NCBI RefSeq assembly: GCF_004770745.1
Contig: NZ_RQGD01000024.1
Coordinates: 1 to 64,000, forward strand
From: Leptospira ognonensis
GTDB taxonomy: Bacteria; Spirochaetota; Leptospiria; Leptospirales; Leptospiraceae
Length of the DNA: 64,000 nt
Reading direction: 5' to 3'
Below, one piece after another: positions 44,533 through 52,849 of the stretch. How positions within the stretch are numbered: position 1 is the stretch's first letter; the number at the start of each line of letters is the position of its first letter. The notes beneath the pieces were generated by a model. That model was given only the letters and a program-made list of their open reading frames with translations, was not told the origin of the DNA and did no database searches. A program made the translations under genes and the position numbers.

Positions 44533-44614
44533 CTTTTCCTCTTGTTCGCAAAGTGATGATAAATCAAGCTTACCTGAATAATGAGATAAGACAATTACGT
44601 GAGAGGTAATATGG

Positions 44615-45418
44615 ATGAAAATTGTGGAAAAATGGGACAGGTCTCATACTGCTTTTGGTGAAATCCTACGTGACTGGCGTAAACAAAAACAGATCAGTCA
44701 ATTAGATTTTTCCTTTGATTTAGGAATCTCCGCCAAACACCTAAGCTTTGTCGAAACAGGTCGCTCCAAACCAAGTAAAGAATTAATTTCTAAAATATCT
44801 AATTCCTTAAAACTTCCCATGCGCCTGCACAATACCCTGCTTACTTCAGCGGGTTACGCGCCAATGTTTTTGGAAGAATCGATCGATAGTCCCAAATTTG
44901 AAATCATAAGGGATGCCCTCAATCGGATATTGGATAAACATGAACCCTATCCCGCTTTCGTATTAAACGCCGATTATGACATCCTTATGACCAATACCAG
45001 TTTTGAAGGAATGATAAGTAGATTGACCGATGAGTCTTTACTTGGTCAGGATAAAAATATACTCAAAATCACTTTCTCTGAGAAAGGATTAAGAAGATAC
45101 ATTCAAAACTGGGAAGGTTTTTCCTCGTTTATGCTAACACGCGTTTGGGAAGAAGCCGTTTCTTCACAAAACCAACGGCTGCTCGGTTTAGTAGAGGAGC
45201 TTAAAAAATCAGTCGAAGACCATGGCGAGAATCATGCCAAAGTTGATCCGATTTTTCCTGTTTTGCACTTAAGTTTAAAGAAAGATGATATTGTGGCCAA
45301 TTTTTTTTCAACGATCACGACATTGGGGACTCCACTGGATCTAACGACACAGAGCCTAAGAATCGAACTGCTTTTCCCAGTGGATGAGCCTACAAAAAAA
45401 TTATTTTTGTCTCTTTGA
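44615..45418 (+). CDS. XRE-family regulator with MmyB-like ligand domain
   Basis: This 267-residue regulator has an N-terminal XRE helix-turn-helix (FGEILRDWRKQKQISQLDFS, FDLGISAKHLSFVETGRSKP) and a C-terminal domain like MmyB/PAS-type sensors (PYPAFVLNADYDILMTNTSF, FFSTITTLGTPLDLTTQSLR). In Streptomyces MmyB-type proteins this domain binds a fatty acid or similar ligand, so a lipid-responsive role is possible here. It overlaps the convergent TMEM220-like gene by 18 bases. Confidence 0.85.
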   Translation: MKIVEKWDRSHTAFGEILRDWRKQKQISQLDFSFDLGISAKHLSFVETGRSKPSKELISKISNSLKLPMRLHNTLLTSAGYAPMFLEESIDSPKFEIIRDALNRILDKHEPYPAFVLNADYDILMTNTSFEGMISRLTDESLLGQDKNILKITFSEKGLRRYIQNWEGFSSFMLTRVWEEAVSSQNQRLLGLVEELKKSVEDHGENHAKVDPIFPVLHLSLKKDDIVANFFSTITTLGTPLDLTTQSLRIELLFPVDEPTKKLFLSL

Positions 45419-45793
45419 TAAAAAACTAAGCCAAATCATAGAGACGAAAACAATCATCACACCGAAGAACTCTCTCACCTCTTCTATGTAAGGTTTTTCT
45501 TTTGACATTGGTGTAGACAATATATTTTCAACTCCTTGGAAATACCATTGAACAGTACCATCGAAGACAATCATCAATTGCAAAAGGCAAGCACCGATAC
45601 AAATGAATATCAAATTTGGATGATACTTCCCAAAACTCGCGGAGGCACAAAGGAAAGCACCGAGACCATATAAGAACATCCAATGAAGAGGGTCTGGGTC
45701 ATTGTACTGGACTAGGGCGGAAAACAGTAGTAATGCGGCTAAGATAGCTGTTCCACATCTGATCCAGAATTTTATTGATAAAAATAGCTTCAT
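45401..45793 (-). CDS. TMEM220-family membrane protein
   Basis: The 130-residue protein has four hydrophobic segments and the TMEM220 signature SALVQYNDPDPLHWMFLYGL, with the E/R/E end EEVREFFGVMIVFVSMIWL. The function is unknown in bacteria. It is convergent with the XRE regulator and close to the paralogue gene at 45831. Confidence 0.75.
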   Translation of the reverse strand: MKLFLSIKFWIRCGTAILAALLLFSALVQYNDPDPLHWMFLYGLGAFLCASASFGKYHPNLIFICIGACLLQLMIVFDGTVQWYFQGVENILSTPMSKEKPYIEEVREFFGVMIVFVSMIWLSFLSKRQK

Positions 45794-45830
45794 TTTCTTT
45801 CCTTAGGGATTTTTTTAGGCTTTGATTTGT

Positions 45831-46940
45831 TTAGAAATAAAAATTAAAATTAACATCTACGCGTGATTGACTCATATCCACTTTTCTTATATTAGAGTAA
45901 GGGTTTAAATCTGGTCCAATTTGCAACTGAAACGTTTGTTTCCCAGTTGTTTCTGTTGTTTTCGAAAGACCAGAATATATAATATGAATGATAGATGAAA
46001 CATAAACTGCTCCAACCAAGCTCAGAGCTCGGTTTACTGACTGTCCTTGTTTTGCAAGTTCCTGGCTTAGTCCATTTTCAAACACTGTACCCGCAAAAAA
46101 AGGAAAGGCGATACCATCAGGATCAAGTGCACGGACCAGAGTCGTTGTATCTCTAAAAGATTTCAGATCATCGTTTAAGGAGAAATACTGATTATATTCA
46201 TGCGCGGTATATAAAGTAGAGGCACCAAATAGTGTAAAATAAGTGTAAGCGACTGTGTGATCTCCTTTGTAAAAATGGCCCCATCCAGGGAACAAAGCCT
46301 GCCGCCACAAAAGAGGCCAGAGGCTAGGGCTACGACTGCTGCTCTTTACATTTGGTGTGGCTACGCTCGTGGTATCACTTGTTCCCTCTTTTTCAATGAG
46401 CGGCACTTCAATCGATTCGAAATTAGGATTCACTAAAACGACTTTATAATCTTTTGTAACATCTACCTTATTTGCATCTACACTTACGACACTTGTTTTT
46501 CGATCCCGACTCGTTGTGACCTCCGCAGGGATTTTTTTCCCATCCTGGATTACATACGCATTTGTACCTTCAAATATATTTTCACCAGAAAAAGTTAACT
46601 TTTGTTTGTTCCCATCTTTTTCAAAGTCTGAAACTTGTTCAGTGACGATGGGAGGACGAAGTGGACGAACTTCTAGTTCATACCAATCCGACCACTTAGC
46701 AATGCGTTTTAATTTATTATAGATCCCAATGCGATACGTATACTTTCCGACACTCAGCAACGTGGTGACCGTAGGCTCTGTCGTATTGATGAAGTTAGAC
46801 TTATTGGCCTCATTGCGAATTTCCACGGTATAACCAGAAGCTGATTCTATTTTTTTCCAATGGATGGAGTGGGGAGATTCCGCGAACAAGGGAAACGCGA
46901 ACAAAACGAGAAATAAAATCAGAATGTATTTTAAATGCAC
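45831..46940 (-). CDS. Exported protein with FnIII/TIG-like domain and PGWGH membrane domain
   Basis: GTG at 46940, with AGGAAG 9 bases upstream, gives 369 residues and a signal peptide (HLKYILILFLVLFAFPLFA). A periplasmic part (SIHWKKIESASGYTVEIRNE, KYTYRIGIYNKLKRIAKWSD, LTFSGENIFEGTNAYVIQDG) precedes a membrane module starting WRQALFPGWGHFYKGDHTVA. It is a clear paralogue of the protein at 60613-62112 (IRWKAIPSALGYSVEIKDES, KYSYRIALLNKLNVVEKWSE), where the membrane module is duplicated. I infer a role in envelope attachment or signalling. Confidence 0.8.
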   Translation of the reverse strand: MHLKYILILFLVLFAFPLFAESPHSIHWKKIESASGYTVEIRNEANKSNFINTTEPTVTTLLSVGKYTYRIGIYNKLKRIAKWSDWYELEVRPLRPPIVTEQVSDFEKDGNKQKLTFSGENIFEGTNAYVIQDGKKIPAEVTTSRDRKTSVVSVDANKVDVTKDYKVVLVNPNFESIEVPLIEKEGTSDTTSVATPNVKSSSRSPSLWPLLWRQALFPGWGHFYKGDHTVAYTYFTLFGASTLYTAHEYNQYFSLNDDLKSFRDTTTLVRALDPDGIAFPFFAGTVFENGLSQELAKQGQSVNRALSLVGAVYVSSIIHIIYSGLSKTTETTGKQTFQLQIGPDLNPYSNIRKVDMSQSRVDVNFNFYF

Positions 46941-47073
46941 CGATCTGCTTCCTGTTGCTACACTTTTGCCATAAAAGATTCGCGATATTACCATCTAAAT
47001 CTTGTGAAAAAGTTTTGGCAACTATACTGAAATTTGAATCTACATTTTTATGTAATTGTCTAGAATGCCAAGG

Positions 47074-47730
47074 ATGAAGCAGCAGATTCGCGGAGTCATT
47101 TTTGACATGGATGGAGTGGTCGTAAACAATCATCATTTCCACTTTAAAGCTTGGATGGAATTTGCTCATAAATACAATTTTCAATTAAACGAATCGATTT
47201 ATCGCACAGAATTTAATGGAAAAACCAATTCTGATTTATTCAAAAATATCTTTGGTGATATTTCAGAACTGCAAAAAGAAAACTACTCAATCGAAAAGGA
47301 AGCCAACTACCGAAAGCTATATAAAGATGAGATGAAGCCCCATATTGGTTTGGTTGACTTTTTAAATCATCTGAAGGAAAACCATTTTAAAATTGCTCTT
47401 GGAACCTCCGCTCCAAAACCAAACGTTGATTTTACGTTAGATAATTTAAAATTAAGAGAATATTTTGATGTAATTATTGATGGTAGCGATGTGACCAAGG
47501 GAAAACCAGATCCAGAAGTATACTTAAAATGTTCGGAAAAACTTTTTCTTTCGCCCGAACAATGTTTGGTGTTTGAAGATTCTATAGCTGGGCTAATGTC
47601 AGGTAGAAATGCAGGCTGTCAAATTGTAGGAGTCGCGACGTCTCATAAACGAGAAGAATTGGCTCCGATCGTAAATTTCATCATCGACGACTTTAGTGAT
47701 TTCAAAAAAATCATAGATGCTTGCTTCTAG
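47074..47730 (+). CDS. HAD hydrolase, beta-phosphoglucomutase-like
   Basis: The ~218-residue haloacid dehalogenase-like enzyme begins MKQQIRGVIFDMDGVVVNNH (ATG 47074; ATG 47065 is an alternative with no better ribosome site). Motif I DMDGV, motif II LGTSAPK (T/S), motif III Lys in KGKPDPEVYL and motif IV VFEDSIAGLMSGRNAG are all present, as is the helical cap. It may be a phosphoglycolate or phosphosugar phosphatase/mutase; the exact substrate is unclear. Confidence 0.88.
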   Translation: MKQQIRGVIFDMDGVVVNNHHFHFKAWMEFAHKYNFQLNESIYRTEFNGKTNSDLFKNIFGDISELQKENYSIEKEANYRKLYKDEMKPHIGLVDFLNHLKENHFKIALGTSAPKPNVDFTLDNLKLREYFDVIIDGSDVTKGKPDPEVYLKCSEKLFLSPEQCLVFEDSIAGLMSGRNAGCQIVGVATSHKREELAPIVNFIIDDFSDFKKIIDACF

Positions 47731-48419
47731 GCAGAACATCGATCACTACTATCCGTAAAAATGTGGTCCATGCCTTCTACTTCGAGTTTCCCATCAAAAT
47801 ATTTTACTTTTAGTTCCGATTTTTTACCATCCATTGGTATGGGGCTTGGATTCATAAAACGAATCTGAAATTCATTGTCGCTCGTCCATTTATAGTTGCC
47901 CAAAAACTGCAAACGTCCATTGGCTATGCTTTCCTCAAAATCTACTTTTGTATAGATAAACGTGCCGTCGTCGTTGAATGTGAATTGGTCCATGGGCCCA
48001 TAAGCTCCAGGACTCGGACCATACCAGGTGATGGCAGTCAATATTTCCTTTTTTGTTTTCCCAGCGATCATTTGAAATTGGTAGCGTCCACTTAGAACAG
48101 AAAAATCAGGGTCGCTGAGAAGTTTGTTTTTATACGTTGGCTTTGATCGGATCGCTTTTTGAATCAATTCATAAATTTTATCTTCACCGATATCATCTTC
48201 ACATTGAGCGAATAATAGCGAGTAAGTACAAGCCAAATTGTAATTCGCAAAAGCATCGTTAGGAGATTTGAGCAAAGTTCGTTGGAACGATTTTATGGCC
48301 TCTGGGTAGTTTTTTTTTGACAGTGCATCGATGCCTTTTTTGTTCCAGTTTTCGTTTGTTTGCTGGGAAGAAATTTCGAAAATGAGAAATAAAAACAAGA
48401 TGGCAATTCGTAAGAGCAT
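47727..48419 (-). CDS. Exported TPR protein
   Basis: ATG at 48419 begins a signal peptide (MLLRIAILFLFLIFEISS). A TPR pair follows (NWNKKGIDALSKKNYPEAIK, SFQRTLLKSPNDAFANYNLA), then a beta-rich C-terminal domain (about 120-230; FTFNDDGTFIYTKVDFEESI, FLGNYKWTSDNEFQIRFM) resembling lipocalin-like stress domains. It is probably periplasmic; the function is unknown. It overlaps the HAD gene by 4 bases. Confidence 0.75.
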   Translation of the reverse strand: MLLRIAILFLFLIFEISSQQTNENWNKKGIDALSKKNYPEAIKSFQRTLLKSPNDAFANYNLACTYSLLFAQCEDDIGEDKIYELIQKAIRSKPTYKNKLLSDPDFSVLSGRYQFQMIAGKTKKEILTAITWYGPSPGAYGPMDQFTFNDDGTFIYTKVDFEESIANGRLQFLGNYKWTSDNEFQIRFMNPSPIPMDGKKSELKVKYFDGKLEVEGMDHIFTDSSDRCSA

Positions 48420-48522
48420 TGGATCAATCCTTTCGCACAAATTTACAATTGATCCAAATGATTAAAAGAAGAAAATTTAGTGTATCTCCATCGGAACGGC
48501 TTGCACAAAGGTAAATAGCAGA

Positions 48523-48546
48523 CTTACGTGTAAGTAATATACTTAC
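48523..48546. promoter_or_regulatory. Candidate HxlR operator: three half-sites
   Basis: CTTAC-GT-GTAAG (48523-48534) overlaps a second inverted arrangement GTAAG-TAATATA-CTTAC (48530-48546). HxlR regulators bind TTAC..GTAA-type repeats; an HxlR gene lies at 49484. It is upstream of the DJ-1-like gene. Confidence 0.45.
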
Positions 48547-48647
48547 AATCATATCTGGTATAGCGAATTTGGAGTGTCGATTTGCAATTAAAAAATTGAC
48601 CTTATTTCCTTTGGATTCTCTCTCTCATTTATAAAATAGGAGAGATG

Positions 48648-49481
48648 ATGAAATTAAGATTCACTTTATGTTTATTGTTTATATGTACAATGTTGTTCTG
48701 TAACAAAGTGGTTGAAAAAATCAGTTACGTTCATTCCCACGGACAGCCAACCAAAGGAAAGATACTGATGGTCGTTAGCAGTCCCGCTATTTCCAAACAG
48801 ACAGGGTGGCCAATCGGATTTTGGGCGGCAGAGATGACCCACCCACTTCGTGTGTTCGAGGAGGCAGGATTTGAAGTCGAGTTGGCATCTACGAATGGCG
48901 GAAAAATTGAGATGGATAGTTATTCAAACCCTTTAGATAAGAGTGGATACTCTGCTCATGATGTGATTTCTTTAGGGTATCTGCAAAAAACTAACTTTAA
49001 TGAGATGCTTAAGAATACAAAAAAAATAACGGAAATAAACGAGAAAGATTACGTCGCTATTTTCTTAGTAGGTGGGCAAGCTCCCATGTATACATTCAAA
49101 GGAAATTTAGAATTACAAAAGTTATTCGTATCCTTTTATGAGGCTGGAAAACCCTCGGCTTCCGTTTGTCATTCGACGACCTTGCTGCTAGAAGCAAAAC
49201 AATCCAACGGCGATCTACTTGTTAAAGACAAAACATGGACAGGATTTGCAAATTCGGAGGAAGACTTTGCAGATAAGGCAGTGGGTATGAAGATTCAACC
49301 GTATCGAATCGAAGATGAGGCAAGAAAAATTTCAGGTACCCATTTCAAAGTGGCAGCACCGTTCTCCTCTTATGTGATACAAGACGGAAATTTAATTACA
49401 GGCCAGCAGCAAAATTCTGGTTCTGCCGCCGCCGAATTGGTTGTGGAGCAGTTGAATAAGAGTGGCAACCCGCAAGGATAA
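48648..49481 (+). CDS. DJ-1/PfpI-family lipoprotein
   Basis: ATG at 48648 sits 5 bases after AGGAG; an adjacent ATG at 48645 is an alternative. The 277-residue protein begins with a lipoprotein signal (LRFTLCLLFICTMLFCNK). It belongs to the DJ-1/PfpI fold: ILMVVSSPAISKQTGWPIGF, HPLRVFEEAGFEVELASTNG, VAIFLVGGQAPMY, and nucleophile elbow ASVCHSTTLLLEA (Cys in VCHS). Homologues such as Hsp31 act as glyoxalase/deglycase or chaperone. Export is unusual. It converges with the HxlR gene. Confidence 0.85.
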   Translation: MKLRFTLCLLFICTMLFCNKVVEKISYVHSHGQPTKGKILMVVSSPAISKQTGWPIGFWAAEMTHPLRVFEEAGFEVELASTNGGKIEMDSYSNPLDKSGYSAHDVISLGYLQKTNFNEMLKNTKKITEINEKDYVAIFLVGGQAPMYTFKGNLELQKLFVSFYEAGKPSASVCHSTTLLLEAKQSNGDLLVKDKTWTGFANSEEDFADKAVGMKIQPYRIEDEARKISGTHFKVAAPFSSYVIQDGNLITGQQQNSGSAAAELVVEQLNKSGNPQG

Positions 49482-49483
49482 CC

Positions 49484-49891
49484 TTAATCCTTAGCACGTT
49501 TGTTTGTCTTTTTGACAGGAACCTTCAGGGGAAAGAACTGGGTATCTTCATTATAAACTCCTGAGGTTTTCATGAGTGTGATACCGAGGTCTCTCAAATT
49601 TGAAATGACCGGAATCGTTTTTCTACCTAATTCAGTGAGCGTATATTCTGTTTTAGGTGGGACAACCGCGTATACCTTTCGAGTGACCAGACCGTTTTCC
49701 TCAAGATCCCTTAGAGACTGAGCGAGCATTTTATCGGAGATATGATTTAGCGTTTTTTTAATCTCGCTGTACCTCAACGTTTTTTCTCTAAGGCGCCATA
49801 GTATGGGCATTTTCCAAGCTCCGCCAATCCAATCTAGGACAAACTCAACTGGGTTGTAATATAACTTACCTTTGTATTTAAATTCTGGCAT
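49484..49891 (-). CDS. HxlR-family transcriptional regulator
   Basis: This 135-residue winged-helix regulator shows VLDWIGGAWKMPILWRL, the HxlR signature with RYSEIKKTLNHISDKMLAQS (recognition helix) and the wing GLVTRKVYAVVPPKTEYTLT. No Cys is available for the thiol-sensing mechanism of YodB/HypR, so another signal is expected. It is divergent from the F420-reductase-like gene, with inverted repeats in between. The DJ-1-like gene converges. Confidence 0.88.
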   Translation of the reverse strand: MPEFKYKGKLYYNPVEFVLDWIGGAWKMPILWRLREKTLRYSEIKKTLNHISDKMLAQSLRDLEENGLVTRKVYAVVPPKTEYTLTELGRKTIPVISNLRDLGITLMKTSGVYNEDTQFFPLKVPVKKTNKRAKD

Positions 49892-49907
49892 AGCATTTCA
49901 CTCACTG

Positions 49908-49939
49908 TTTGGTTATTTAATCACCAAATACTATAGTAT
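49908..49939. promoter_or_regulatory. Candidate operator between divergent HxlR and reductase genes
   Basis: TTTGGT (49908-49913) and ACCAAA (49923-49928) form an inverted repeat, directly followed by the 12-base palindrome ATACTATAGTAT (49928-49939). TACTA..TAGTA resembles known YodB-type HxlR sites. Binding would control both genes. Confidence 0.5.
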
Positions 49940-50007
49940 CGAAAATCTCTTTTTATATTTGAAAAGTAAGGATTGATTTTTTCCGTCAATGTAATTTGTT
50001 AAATCAT

Positions 50008-50625
50008 ATGAATATAGCAATTATAGGATCTGGAAACGTCGGTGGTGCACTCGCTACGACTTGGGCAAAAAGAGGACATCGTATCTTTTTGGGAACTCGA
50101 AATGTAAATCAATTTAAGGGTAACAAACTCTCACAAAATGAAAACACGACGGTCTCAAGCGTTCCAGAGGCGGTCAAAAATTCTGATGTCATTCTCATCT
50201 CGACGCCAGCGCCAAACGCAGTCGACGTTGCCAAGTCACTGGGAGACACGACGGGTAAAGTGATCATCGATGCCATGAATATTGTAATGAACCGCGGGCC
50301 TGTTGGCTATGATTCGACAACTCTAGCCATTTTAGATCATACACAAACAAGGGAGATTGTGAAATGTTTTAATACCACTGGAGCAAACAATCTTGCAAAT
50401 CCTGAGTACAATGGGATTTTATTAGATGCCTTCGTAGCCGGTGATTCCCAGCGGGCAAAGGAAATTGCCAAACAATTAGCCTTGGATGCAGGATTTGGAG
50501 AATGTTATGATGTGGGAGGAAACGATAAATTCCAATTGATGGAACAATTTGCTTTCTTCTGGATCAACTTAGCCATGTTTCAAAACCAAGGACGGGAAAT
50601 AGGATTTAAACTTTTAAAAAGATAA
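50008..50625 (+). CDS. NADPH-dependent F420 reductase-like / NADP-binding protein
   Basis: ATG at 50008 (AATC-ATG, no strong Shine-Dalgarno) gives 205 residues. The N-terminal Rossmann motif is NIAIIGSGNVGGALATTW with GHRIFLGTRN, followed by SDVILISTPAPNAVDVAKS, VIIDAMNIVMNRGP, REIVKCFNTTGANNL and AFVAGDSQRAKEIAKQL, as in the Fno family that reduces F420 or other flavin-like substrates. Its neighbours (HxlR regulator, PaiB) suggest an inducible redox stress function. Confidence 0.86.
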   Translation: MNIAIIGSGNVGGALATTWAKRGHRIFLGTRNVNQFKGNKLSQNENTTVSSVPEAVKNSDVILISTPAPNAVDVAKSLGDTTGKVIIDAMNIVMNRGPVGYDSTTLAILDHTQTREIVKCFNTTGANNLANPEYNGILLDAFVAGDSQRAKEIAKQLALDAGFGECYDVGGNDKFQLMEQFAFFWINLAMFQNQGREIGFKLLKR

Positions 50626-50626
50626 A

Positions 50627-51247
50627 TCACTGCTTCAAATTTTTAAGATTCTCTTGCATCCAATTTGCGATTGCCAAGGCGTTTTCTGATTTGATTTTTT
50701 TTAACTCTTCGATGACCAAAGATTGCCTAGGAGTAGAATGGTTTTGGCTCAGCTTTGCCTTAGCCTCAATATTATGAATTTCGATTTTAAATCCAATGAT
50801 TCCCTTTCTCAAGTTGGCAAGGTAATTTGGATCCACGTGTTCAAGTAGATACTCACTCTCCATCGTTTCGTAAGTATCAACGAAATGTTTAAGTGATTCG
50901 ACTAACTGATGCTCATCATCAAGAGGGACGAAGTTACCACTGACCTGTAGTGAAATATAATTCCAGGTTGGTACTGCATCTTTTGTTTCGTACCAAGAAG
51001 GGGATATGTAATGGTGGGGGCCATGGAAAATCGCAAGTACAGAATTTCCTGAAAGCATTTTCCATTGTTCATTGGCGATCGCCATATGTCCTATCAGTGA
51101 TTTTTTATCCTTACTCAGAAGTAGGGGAAGGTTAGTTGCTTGTAATTGGTCCTGCTTAGAAGAAACGAGGGTGGCAAAGCTATAATCACATAACAAGTCG
51201 TAGATTATTTTTTCGTCTTTAATTTTAAAGGGTTCCGGAATGAACAT
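50627..51247 (-). CDS. PaiB-like FMN-binding protein
   Basis: This 206-residue split-barrel flavin protein is like PaiB (putative negative transcriptional regulator). Motifs: FATLVSSKQDQLQATNLPLL, LIGHMAIANEQWKM, FHGPHHYISPSWYETKDAVP, TWNYISLQVSGNFVPLDDEH, and GIIGFKIEIHNIEAKAKLSQ. The role of PaiB in gene control is debated; FMN/NAD(P)H binding is the better-supported function. It converges with the reductase gene (1-base gap). Confidence 0.88.
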   Translation of the reverse strand: MFIPEPFKIKDEKIIYDLLCDYSFATLVSSKQDQLQATNLPLLLSKDKKSLIGHMAIANEQWKMLSGNSVLAIFHGPHHYISPSWYETKDAVPTWNYISLQVSGNFVPLDDEHQLVESLKHFVDTYETMESEYLLEHVDPNYLANLRKGIIGFKIEIHNIEAKAKLSQNHSTPRQSLVIEELKKIKSENALAIANWMQENLKNLKQ

Positions 51248-51252
51248 ATTCT

Positions 51253-52194
51253 TTATTTTCGCATCGTGACTCTAAACAGGCCACGGATATCGTTTGATTT
51301 GTAACCAACTGCTACATCATCAGGATATAAGGATTTAATTTTGAGATAGACATCCTTTTTAATGTCTTTATTCACAATGCCATGGCACTTTAAGCAAGCT
51401 TCGTTCGTCTCAATCGGAAAATAAGCAACAAAAGTGGAATCTTTATCAAACTGTGTGGCCGTTAACTTGCTTTTATTTTGTATTTTTTCCTGATACTTTT
51501 GAATCAATTGGATTTCCTCCGAAGAAGCTGCATTAATTTTATTTCTAGGACGGTCTGAGACTCTTTTGATTTCTAGATTCAGATCTTTTGACTGATCGTT
51601 CGTTAGTTTTTGTGCATTTATATTACAAAATTCTAATGCCCCAAGTTCTCCCTTATTTTTTAAGGCAGACATTAAGTTGGAACCGAGAAGTGATTTGGTT
51701 GCATGGGCTGACTGCTCGGCAATTTCGAAGGAAGTCATATCCTCACGTAAGATCTTTTTTAGAGCTGGTTTGTCTTCTAAAAGACTTTGTTTCGCCTTGA
51801 ACCAGGAAGGCGAATCGACTTCCGTGTGATATAAATAAGAAAGGGCTCTCTCCAGTCTCTTTTCAGGGAAGGACATTTTGGGCATATTGCCATACTGATT
51901 TACCCAGTCCTTGTTTTGAGTCGTATCAAAACCTGGTGCGGTTAGATATTTATTAATAGCTACTGTGAACTCCATTTCAGAGGAAATCAAATTTCTATAT
52001 CTGACACGAATCTCACCGATAGCAGGGGCGATTTTATTTGCCTGTTCCATGTTTGGTGAATGACAGGCCAAACAATTCTGAGATAAGAAAGCGATTTGAA
52101 GATTTTCATCCTTTTCTGTCTCTGATTCCTTGCATCCGTATGCGAAAAACAAATTTAGAATCATAATAAGAAGCAAGATGGTTTTAAATTTCAC
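51253..52194 (-). CDS. Cytochrome c lipoprotein with C-terminal DUF3365 heme domain
   Basis: This 313-residue lipoprotein (LNLFFAYGCKES) has a first heme site in an N-terminal cytochrome domain (CLACHSPN, with a Met in PKMSFPE) and a second in a DUF3365/Tll0287-like domain (EACLKCHG, about 275) reading FCNINAQKLTNDQSKDLNLE earlier. Tll0287-like domains are redox sensors in other proteins. The fusion suggests redox sensing or electron transfer in the periplasm. It is 5 bases downstream of paiB on the same strand. Confidence 0.85.
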   Translation of the reverse strand: MKFKTILLLIMILNLFFAYGCKESETEKDENLQIAFLSQNCLACHSPNMEQANKIAPAIGEIRVRYRNLISSEMEFTVAINKYLTAPGFDTTQNKDWVNQYGNMPKMSFPEKRLERALSYLYHTEVDSPSWFKAKQSLLEDKPALKKILREDMTSFEIAEQSAHATKSLLGSNLMSALKNKGELGALEFCNINAQKLTNDQSKDLNLEIKRVSDRPRNKINAASSEEIQLIQKYQEKIQNKSKLTATQFDKDSTFVAYFPIETNEACLKCHGIVNKDIKKDVYLKIKSLYPDDVAVGYKSNDIRGLFRVTMRK

Positions 52195-52286
52195 AAGAAT
52201 ACCGCCGTTTTGTGAGGCTATGATTCTAATTTCATCATGTCAGTAACTTTTTTCAAAGTCTGCTGACTCCTAACATTGTATCGATT

Positions 52287-52796
52287 TTAAACATCTACCA
52301 TTTGCAAAGAACGTCCCAAAGATTTTCGAATTTCAGAGATTCGCAGATCCAATTTTTCTAAATGAAACTCATCTAAAGGCAACGCAATGGATTTCAGAAA
52401 ATCTAATAATTCTGATTCGTGTCTTAAGGGACGAGCTCGATTGACATTGAAATAAGTAAATTCAATCCAGGCAATTGCATGTAATTTTGTTTTGTCTGCA
52501 TTGTAAACTATCGCTTCAGGAATGATCTTTCTGTCATCCACATGTATTAGGCGCGTTTGGATTGTAGCAATTTCGTTATATTTTATCGGTGCCATGTAAT
52601 TGATACGCGTACGACTAACAACCCAATTATTTCCCGTCCTGTTTCCATGTTCAAATAAATCAAATTGATACTCATCTCTTAAGTGATTGGTTCTTGCCGT
52701 CATGATGTAACTTAAATACTGCATGTTATTTAAATGGCCAAACGGGTCACAATGCTCAAATTGGATTCTGACTTTAGATTCTGGTTCCTTGTTCAT
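52287..52796 (-). CDS. Acyl-CoA thioesterase-like hotdog protein
   Basis: This 169-residue hotdog-fold protein is of the 4HBT group: VRIQFEHCDPFGHLNNMQYL is the conserved catalytic helix region (D/H/N-rich), followed by YIMTARTNHLRDE, NWVVSRTRINYMAPIKYNEI and AIAWIEFTYFNVNRARPL. It likely hydrolyses acyl-CoA thioesters. An AAGGAG precedes the ATG. A TetR-type palindrome lies 17 bases upstream of the start, so it is probably repressed by the neighbouring TetR protein. Confidence 0.82.
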   Translation of the reverse strand: MNKEPESKVRIQFEHCDPFGHLNNMQYLSYIMTARTNHLRDEYQFDLFEHGNRTGNNWVVSRTRINYMAPIKYNEIATIQTRLIHVDDRKIIPEAIVYNADKTKLHAIAWIEFTYFNVNRARPLRHESELLDFLKSIALPLDEFHLEKLDLRISEIRKSLGRSLQMVDV

Positions 52797-52812
52797 CTTT
52801 TGGCTCCTTATT

Positions 52813-52830
52813 AGAGACCGTTCGGTCTCT
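52813..52830. promoter_or_regulatory. TetR operator upstream of the thioesterase gene
   Basis: AGAGACCG-TT-CGGTCTCT, an 18-base inverted repeat, differs by a single base in its core from the larger palindrome at 53432-53459. Its location between the thioesterase start and the TetR stop codon fits an operator of that regulator. Confidence 0.7.
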
Positions 52831-52849
52831 TTTTCCTTAAATTTTTTTA

